Shown piece by piece: positions 6,639-11,167 of a DNA stretch of 11,167 nt. The notes below the pieces were generated by a model. It made no database searches. It saw nothing but the letters and a program-made list of their open reading frames with translations, and had not been told where the DNA came from. Source of the stretch: Bacteroidales bacterium UBA1769. Lineage in GTDB: Bacteria; Bacteroidota; Bacteroidia; Bacteroidales; UBA932. Position 1 is the first letter of the stretch, and each line of letters starts with the position of its first letter. The translations under genes were made by a program, and so were the position numbers. The DNA is taken from contig DCGV01000037.1 in the NCBI GenBank assembly GCA_002314725.1, positions 1 through 11,167 of the forward strand, read 5' to 3'.

Positions 6639-7682
6639 TTTAGATTTCCTTTTACTTTTTTTCTTCTTTTTAACAGGAACTCGACCTTTTATCGCCAGGT
6701 TAAATTTAACACAAAGAGAACGATAGGTTGGGTCCTCTGCCCCTTTAATCATACGAAGATAATTTAACTTGCCACAAGCGACATTGAGTAGATGGTTGGT
6801 TAATGGTATGTTTGCAAGATTGTGAATTGTCGCACGTAAATTTTTTACGTAAATGCGAGATACATTCGCTTTGACCCCTACAGTCACGCCAGTTACCTCT
6901 TGACGAGCTCCACGTTTCTGAAGACGTGTTTTCTTTTCGTTTAGGACGAAATGGTGAGCGTCTATAATTCTCTTTAGTTCTAGCCAAAACTCACCATCCG
7001 CTTGGTACACATTATGATTGCTGCTAAATGTAATATCATCCGCATAGCGAGTGTAGTTTAGATGGAAGCGATTAGCCAAGCCTGTTAGATGCTTATCCAA
7101 CGAGCGACAGCAGATGTTCGACAAAACTGGTGACGTTGGAGCGCCTTGCGGCAAAGTTTGCACGCAGTGGTCCCCTTCCATGCGAGGGAAAGTACATATG
7201 GTGGAAATAAGCGATGCTACGAGAGGAGATGCACCTTCGGCTACTAATGCTCTCTCGACTTTCTGGGAAGAAATACTGGGAAAGAAGTCTGAAAGATCGA
7301 GATTCAGCACATAGTTCTGATTTAGATGGTGATTGGCATTTGTCAACACTGAACGTTCACACACGAATCCCATAGCAGAATCCGTGGGAGTATATATTGC
7401 ATTAAGAATAAAATTGAGCACCGACATCAATTGCTTCAACTCACCAGAAGGAGCAAGAATCTTACGTGTGCCACCACTTTTCTTCGGGATTTCAAATTCT
7501 TTATAAGCAGAAAGACGTGCAGATAATGCACGATATTTTTTCAGTTTATATTCGTCAATAGTAGGAACAAGGGGCATCACTCCTATATATGACCCAGCAA
7601 AACTAATTGATTTACAGAGGCCAGAAAGAGATGATAAATCAACATTCTCTTTCATTATCAATATGTCGCCTGTAATACGCAT
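6627..7682 (-). CDS. Retron-type reverse transcriptase
   Basis: This 351-aa protein is of normal retron RT length. In order: GTRKILAPSGELKQLM (finger region, about 71-86), GFVCERSVLTNANHH containing the retron-diagnostic NAxxH motif (115-119), LDLSDFFPSI (128-137), LPQGAPTSP (177-185), the catalytic YADD (213-216), and VTG (263-265), also characteristic of retron RTs. The thumb follows, ending in a lysine/arginine-rich tail (VKKKKKSKRKSK, about 337-348) likely to bind nucleic acid. It should reverse-transcribe part of the adjacent non-coding RNA into branched msDNA. The ATG at 7682 lies only 13 bp after the RNA's closing stem; an alternative ATG at codon 10 would leave more space. Neither has a clear Shine-Dalgarno. 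No separate promoter is obvious, so it is probably transcribed together with the ncRNA and the 98-aa gene. Confidence 0.94.
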   Translation of the reverse strand: MRITGDILIMKENVDLSSLSGLCKSISFAGSYIGVMPLVPTIDEYKLKKYRALSARLSAYKEFEIPKKSGGTRKILAPSGELKQLMSVLNFILNAIYTPTDSAMGFVCERSVLTNANHHLNQNYVLNLDLSDFFPSISSQKVERALVAEGASPLVASLISTICTFPRMEGDHCVQTLPQGAPTSPVLSNICCRSLDKHLTGLANRFHLNYTRYADDITFSSNHNVYQADGEFWLELKRIIDAHHFVLNEKKTRLQKRGARQEVTGVTVGVKANVSRIYVKNLRATIHNLANIPLTNHLLNVACGKLNYLRMIKGAEDPTYRSLCVKFNLAIKGRVPVKKKKKSKRKSKLPS

Positions 7683-7695
7683 GGTAATATAATCC

Positions 7696-7919
7696 GGGAG
7701 CAGAAAACTATTTCAAAAAGAACGAAATCAAGACTTGCGGCAAGCGCGGCAAAGAGCCCTTAGCGCGGCAAATGTAGCGGAGCGGAGTTTGCTCCACTAA
7801 GGGTTAAGCCGAGCGTGAGCAAAGCGCGGATTTCGGAGAATATACCTTGTTATCAGGCTAAACAATCAACCTGACATCTGCCGATAACAGCAGACAAAAT
7901 TCAAATGTTTTCTGCTCCC
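7696..7919 (-). ncRNA. Retron msr-msd non-coding RNA
   Basis: The RNA runs from 7919 down to 7696. Its ends form a perfect 13-bp stem: GGGAGCAGAAAAC (7919-7907) with GTTTTCTGCTCCC (7708-7696), the a1/a2 repeats that close retron RNAs. After a1 come two hairpins expected of msr: GTCTGC/GCAGAT (7895-7890 with 7881-7876, 8-nt loop, one G-U pair) and TCAGGTT/AGCCTGA (7874-7868 with 7859-7853, 8-nt loop, one wobble). A large msd-like stem-loop follows, opened by CGAAATC/GATTTCG (7835-7829 with 7729-7723) and containing CCCTTAGTG/CGCTAAGGG (7803-7795 with 7765-7757, one wobble) with a GC-rich loop. A priming G near 7902 or 7895 is possible but not certain. The RNA ends 13 nt before the RT start codon. 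It fills most of the gap between the 98-aa gene and the RT. The msDNA would be roughly 110 nt, by inference. Confidence 0.85.
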
Positions 7920-7933
7920 AGACGATTAGAGTA

Positions 7934-8230
7934 TTATTGCTCGATTTTTATCTTCAAGGGCTGATTGTCATAGCACCAATTGCGATGGTAGTCCAGTTGC
8001 TTGGAAACGAAATCTTTCAAACCATCACAAAGGTCATTTGCTTGATCTGATTTGTCAACTAAGATTTCTGCAAGTCGGTTGATTGATTGCGAATGATACA
8101 CTTGAGCAACTTGGTCAAAAGTAAGACCTTTCGTTTCCGCAACTGTAACAATAGTTTCAACAGCCTCCATCAATCCGTCCACCATAACAGGTTCCTCGTG
8201 ACGGTCAGATTTTAATAGATTTGACTTCAT
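7934..8230 (-). CDS. Hypothetical 98-aa protein upstream of the retron RNA
   Basis: I do not recognise this protein. It is acidic in its first part and looks all-helical: DGLMEAVETIVTVAETKG, then LTFDQVAQVYHSQSINRLAE, which might be a short helix-turn-helix-like segment, then DGLKDFVSKQLDYHRNWC. There is no signal peptide or membrane helix. A later ATG at codon 16 is possible. The gene lies directly behind a copy of the shared promoter element (8266-8305) and ends 14 bp before the retron RNA begins, so it is the first cistron of a 98-aa/ncRNA/RT transcript. Retrons commonly carry an accessory protein gene next to the RNA and RT, and this is the most immediate candidate. Its function is unknown. 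Confidence 0.72.
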   Translation of the reverse strand: MKSNLLKSDRHEEPVMVDGLMEAVETIVTVAETKGLTFDQVAQVYHSQSINRLAEILVDKSDQANDLCDGLKDFVSKQLDYHRNWCYDNQPLKIKIEQ

Positions 8231-8265
8231 AATGCAGCAAATTTTGTGGTTTAACTTAATTCGAC

Positions 8266-8305
8266 TGCAAAATTAGCCCATTAAACTGCCATAACCAAGC
8301 AGATA
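8266..8305 (-). promoter_or_regulatory. Shared promoter/operator element, copy 2 (upstream of 98-aa/retron unit)
   Basis: On the minus strand: CTGCTTGGTTATGGCAGTTT, then TAATTTTGCAG beginning 11 bp after GGCA. The first 20 bases differ from copy 1 at only three positions in a row (TTGG against TTAC plus the next base). The -7 box ends about 37 bp from the 98-aa start. It fills the 86-bp gap after the nuclease gene, marking the beginning of the retron transcription unit. Confidence 0.65.
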
Positions 8306-8316
8306 CTCAAAGAAAA

Positions 8317-9198
8317 TCACATATGACTTGCAAAATCCATATATTTCTTCTGCAAATAGTCAATGCGATTACTATCTTTTAACTGGAAACGCATAGCATT
8401 CCAAAGGTCGGTATAACTGAACCATTCCGGTTGTACTGACCATTCTGCCACGCTTGCGATGAAACGCATAAACCACTCATATAATTCCATGTAGTCAGTA
8501 TATGCTTCATACTCCTTCTTGTATCCCGGATGAGGACAAAATATAGCATTCATGAATCGGATATCAACATCATCAATATTATCGATCTGAAGAATATTGT
8601 TCTTGTTAAACCATGCAAGAGCTTTTTCATTATGCAAGGCGTCCAAAGCCGCTAAATGGCAAAAAGATTGTTTGATGCCCTCATTGTATCGACCGGATTG
8701 ATGTCCGTATACGCGGACCTCATAGGCAACGGAGTTCCAACTACGGTCCACATAGTAATGATTGGGAACCAAATACGATTGCGAAAGCTCTGCTTTGCCA
8801 TGACTCATATATTCAAGAAACTTTGACTCTATAAAGAGAAGTACGCGTTTGCCGAATTGTTCTCCCTCCAAAACGACATCCATATTTGCCGGATTACTGC
8901 GACATGATAAAGTGCGAAGTTGTACTTCAAAGTAAACCTTGGTGTACGATATACCATTCCACTCGAATGGATGTTGTTCGTCTATCCAACTGAAGAAGTT
9001 GTAGGATAGCATCGAAGAAGAGTGAACCGCAGCTGCTTTATTTTCAAGTTCACTTCCAGAGCCATGATTAAACATGGCTTGATGTAAAGCCGTCATATTG
9101 TGACCATATACATTGTCCAGAAAAGAAGGCAAATAGCCCTTTCCGTCCACCTTACCCTGCTCGAAAGCAGAGCGTAATGCCAGTTTTAAGTTTGCCAT
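8317..9198 (-). CDS. Putative PD-(D/E)XK-type nuclease (restriction-endonuclease-like)
   Basis: This is a 293-aa soluble protein. The nuclease signature is ANMDVVLEGE (Asp at about 107) followed by a hydrophobic strand LLFIESKFLEY with E124-S-K126, the D...ExK core of the PD-(D/E)XK superfamily. Upstream, SELENKAAAVHSSSMLSYNFF supplies an acidic helix that could contribute another metal ligand. After the core, KAELSQSYL gives a conserved-looking Q helix. I loosely connect it with the PGN_0703-type putative restriction endonucleases of Bacteroidetes, but this is from memory and unverified. No methyltransferase is in the window, so self-protection, if needed, lies elsewhere or the target is not modified host DNA. 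It stands between the DUF262 gene and the retron unit, with its own 5' gap and the retron promoter just after its stop. Confidence 0.7.
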   Translation of the reverse strand: MANLKLALRSAFEQGKVDGKGYLPSFLDNVYGHNMTALHQAMFNHGSGSELENKAAAVHSSSMLSYNFFSWIDEQHPFEWNGISYTKVYFEVQLRTLSCRSNPANMDVVLEGEQFGKRVLLFIESKFLEYMSHGKAELSQSYLVPNHYYVDRSWNSVAYEVRVYGHQSGRYNEGIKQSFCHLAALDALHNEKALAWFNKNNILQIDNIDDVDIRFMNAIFCPHPGYKKEYEAYTDYMELYEWFMRFIASVAEWSVQPEWFSYTDLWNAMRFQLKDSNRIDYLQKKYMDFASHM

Positions 9199-9217
9199 AA
9201 GTTTATAGTTTTATAGG

Positions 9218-9243
9218 GTCGCCACAGAAGACTTTGCGGCGAC
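9218..9243. repeat. Inverted repeat in the leader of the nuclease gene
   Basis: GTCGCC (9218-9223) and GGCGAC (9238-9243) form a 6-bp GC-rich stem with a 14-base loop, about 20 bases upstream of the nuclease ATG at 9198. It could be a small leader hairpin or part of an operator; it has no T-run in the minus direction. Confidence 0.4.
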
Positions 9244-9253
9244 AACGCAGCAT

Positions 9254-9312
9254 AAAAAAATCAGGCTCCACAAGGAGTGCTTGACCTGCGGTAAGAGGGC
9301 CAGCACTTCCTT
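9254..9312 (-). terminator. Possible intrinsic terminator after the DUF262 gene
   Basis: In the minus direction two alternative hairpins precede a run of seven T (9260-9254). One pairs AAGGAAGTGCT (9312-9302) with AGCACTCCTT (9281-9272), with one bulged A. The other stacks CAGG and CTCC against GGAG and CCTG and ends one base before the T-run. It lies inside the 44-codon ORF, which fits that ORF being a relic. The bulge in the closer stem lowers confidence. Confidence 0.35.
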
Positions 9313-9344
9313 ATAGTGTGCGGTATCAGAGATATAGGTGGTCA

Positions 9345-11167
9345 TTAGAGCCTGCTCTCAATAAGATTCATCAGTGAAAGACGTACTTCATCAACAATTT
9401 GGAAAGATTCCAACTCGTCCGACGGTTGATCAATAAATTTTCTATATCTGTCATCTTGCCAATCAAAGCCCAATTCGGATGTAAATTGAAGTACTGAATC
9501 ACCGTCAGACCTCTTTCCTCTCAAGAAGCAATCAATCTCTATTTTGTTGTGAGAATGTCCACTATTCCAAAATATATCAATTGCGACATTTAAATCGCCC
9601 TTTTCGTAATCAAAATTTACGCAAGTTACACCACTTCCATAGAAATTCATTACCCATGGTTCTTGAATGCCAGCAACCTTATTACGCAAAAAGTACTTAT
9701 ACGAATGAATATTGGCATGTGAACCACTAGCACGCTCTCGACCTATAAGATAAATTGTATTCCACCACCATTGAATATTTTTTTGGGTGCAGTATTTCAA
9801 CAATGCCTTATCATGAACAAATTCGGCATAATTCATTTCAATGGGATATGCTTGTATCATTTCATCCATGACCATCCAAGGTTCTTCACCAATTAAAAGT
9901 TCGTCAAAGAAGGAGTGGATGGCTTCTGATGAGGAATTGATAAGCGTGCGCCAATCCACAGCCTCGAAAGCGAAACTGAAATTAGTTGAACTGCGATAAT
10001 TACCAGGATAGTTCGGAACTTCTTTTGACAGAAGAGCTCTACGTAGTACATCCAAACGAGCATCGGATCTCAGCTCGTGTTCAGATTTCATGAACAACGA
10101 GTTGAATAGAGTACGATACGAGTGATATTTAGAAAAATCGAAATGACCGTCAACCATTGACCAATCAATAAGATGCCGAATATTACCTTTCCATATAGCA
10201 TGGTGTTCATCTTCCCAGAACTCATCTTCAACTTCATGAGATTTCAATTCCGCAAGAATACTCATCTTGCGAACATCAGAATCCTTAAACACATCTGTAC
10301 AATCAACCCCCGAAGATATAAAATCAAAGAATGTCAATGCAGAATCTCGGTACAAGTGTAATAGTTTGAGCAGAGCCAAAGGCTTTTTAATGGAATTGCG
10401 ACGAATAGTTGCATTCCTCATAGTCTGGCGGATTCTTTCAAACTCACGTTCGTCAGTAACACCTTTATAGGAAGCAGTAACCAAAGCCTTCAGCACATAG
10501 AAACGAGCATCTTCATCGGTTCCGTATAGACGATTTACTTCTTGCTGGAGTGATACAATTTGCGGTATATTAGATAATGCAATAAACCATTTGTCCAAAT
10601 CATAAAGTGACAAGGACGTTGTCCCTTTGAGAACGTCCGTTTCACTTTCAGAAACAAGTTCTGATACCATTTGAACAAAGTTATTCATACCTAAATCTAC
10701 CGCCTCCATTGCGTTAGCAGAGTCTTTCGGACGATTCTGATAGAAGAACTCCTCCCAATTATCCCAAAGTTTGCCGTAACGAGCCACCTCCTCACCAGAC
10801 AATTTTTCAAAAAGCCGTGGTTTTAATTGTTCCGAATCGGTCAGTTTTTGACCACGGCTATTCATTGTAATGTATAATTCCTCTCCCTGTGAGGTATTCT
10901 CTTTTACGTCAAAGTACCAGAAACAAATAGAATCACGAACCTTCTCATAAGAAAGGTTTATGAATTTTGCCTCATCAAGTCTATCCAAAGTTCCTAGGAT
11001 GGCATTTATCGTCATATCGTTCTTATACTCGGAAAGATACCATTTCTGTTTTTCCACAGAAGCTCTATTGGGACACTGATGCGAAAACAATTGACGAAGG
11101 AAGTTCTCCGTCAATGGCCGAACATTATATGAAAACGACATCGTCGGCTCATTCACCTTTAGTAATT
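9345..11167 (-). CDS. DUF262 (GmrS/ParB-like) family protein, 5' end outside window
   Basis: The frame is open to the right edge (codons for LLK precede the GTG at 11156), so this is the C-terminal 600 or so residues of a longer protein. The visible start falls inside the DUF262 domain: ELYITMNSRGQKLTDSEQLK at about residues 93-112 of the shown part matches the N-S-R-G...L...E-LK element of that domain. The DGQQR-type motif that normally lies earlier would be beyond the edge. The rest is helical and then strand-rich; no HNH/DUF1524 motif is seen at the C-terminus. DUF262 proteins include the GmrS half of GmrSD modification-dependent restriction enzymes and other defence proteins with ParB-like NTPase folds. 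The TAATG overlap links it to the phospholipase-D-like fragment, suggesting a former two-gene DUF262/PLD unit. Confidence 0.8.
   Translation of the reverse strand, partial: LLKVNEPTMSFSYNVRPLTENFLRQLFSHQCPNRASVEKQKWYLSEYKNDMTINAILGTLDRLDEAKFINLSYEKVRDSICFWYFDVKENTSQGEELYITMNSRGQKLTDSEQLKPRLFEKLSGEEVARYGKLWDNWEEFFYQNRPKDSANAMEAVDLGMNNFVQMVSELVSESETDVLKGTTSLSLYDLDKWFIALSNIPQIVSLQQEVNRLYGTDEDARFYVLKALVTASYKGVTDEREFERIRQTMRNATIRRNSIKKPLALLKLLHLYRDSALTFFDFISSGVDCTDVFKDSDVRKMSILAELKSHEVEDEFWEDEHHAIWKGNIRHLIDWSMVDGHFDFSKYHSYRTLFNSLFMKSEHELRSDARLDVLRRALLSKEVPNYPGNYRSSTNFSFAFEAVDWRTLINSSSEAIHSFFDELLIGEEPWMVMDEMIQAYPIEMNYAEFVHDKALLKYCTQKNIQWWWNTIYLIGRERASGSHANIHSYKYFLRNKVAGIQEPWVMNFYGSGVTCVNFDYEKGDLNVAIDIFWNSGHSHNKIEIDCFLRGKRSDGDSVLQFTSELGFDWQDDRYRKFIDQPSDELESFQIVDEVRLSLMNLIESRL

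Larger units (their letters stand above)
9211..9345 (-). pseudogene. 44-codon ORF coupled to DUF262 gene; likely phospholipase-D-like N-terminal relic
   Basis: The ATG overlaps the DUF262 stop (TAATG), a coupled start. The first about 26 residues (MTTYISDTAHYKEVLALLPQ and onward to VKHSLW) resemble, from memory, the N-terminus of Bacteroidetes phospholipase-D-like proteins. The remainder (SLIFLCCVVAAKSSVATL) does not look like that family and ends at a TAA 13 bp before the nuclease ATG. I read it as a gene cut off by a deletion or by insertion of the downstream cassette, near 9260. It may instead be a real short peptide. Confidence 0.45.

Noticed and set aside
6627..7682. Group II intron or DGR reverse transcriptase
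   Set aside because: No maturase/HNH domain, intron RNA or template/variable repeat pair is seen; NAxxH, VTG and the adjacent ncRNA identify a retron.
7738..7830. GC-rich repeated words read as a CRISPR or tandem repeat array
   Set aside because: The repeats are 7-10 bases, irregularly spaced, and explained by pairing inside the retron msd stem.
9345..11156. A complete 603-aa protein starting at GTG 11156
   Set aside because: The frame has no stop between 11156 and the window edge and the visible sequence begins in mid-domain, so the gene is partial.
1..11167. tRNA, rRNA, integrase or transposase genes
   Set aside because: None could be recognised on either strand; mobility of the island is not shown by any enzyme inside the window.

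Overview
The window reads as an accessory (defence-island-like) stretch of a Bacteroidetes chromosome, probably Bacteroidales. The evidence is moderate GC content, weak or absent Shine-Dalgarno sequences, promoter-like -7 boxes of the form TAnnTTTG, and a sigma factor closest in wording to Bacteroidetes RpoD-type proteins. Every gene I can support lies on the minus strand, so transcription runs from high to low coordinates.

In transcription order: (1) the 3' part of a DUF262 (GmrS/ParB-like) protein, open at the right edge, followed through a TAATG overlap by a 44-codon ORF whose first half looks like the N-terminus of a phospholipase-D-like protein, probably a relic; (2) a 293-aa protein with a PD-(D/E)XK-type nuclease signature; (3) a retron: a 98-aa protein, a structured non-coding RNA closed by a perfect 13-bp inverted repeat, and a retron reverse transcriptase with NAxxH, YADD and VTG motifs; (4) a 78-aa protein; (5) a tightly packed operon of a SpoVK-like AAA+ ATPase, a 157-aa unknown, a RavA (MoxR) AAA+ ATPase and a ViaA VWA protein; (6) after a 166-bp gap with terminal inverted repeats, an unknown 200-aa acidic protein and the 5' end of an RpoD-family sigma-70 factor cut by the left edge.

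The main observation is a roughly 37-bp element present three times, aligned without gaps: in front of the 98-aa/retron unit, in front of the 78-aa gene (inside the RT 3' end), and in front of the AAA-RavA-ViaA operon. Each copy has a dyad TGCy-N7-GGCA, exactly 11 bp, then TAATTTTGCA (a Bacteroidetes -7 box). The retron and the RavA-ViaA ATPase module therefore probably share one transcriptional control and may form one functional unit: a retron coupled to a MoxR/VWA chaperone-type module and an extra AAA+ ATPase. I know of no described retron with these partners, but no database could be searched here.

Inferred working model: the RT and its msDNA act as sensor or guard. One of the small proteins, or the AAA/157-aa/RavA/ViaA machine, would be the effector or its regulator. 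The nuclease and DUF262 genes upstream look like separate or neighbouring defence genes.
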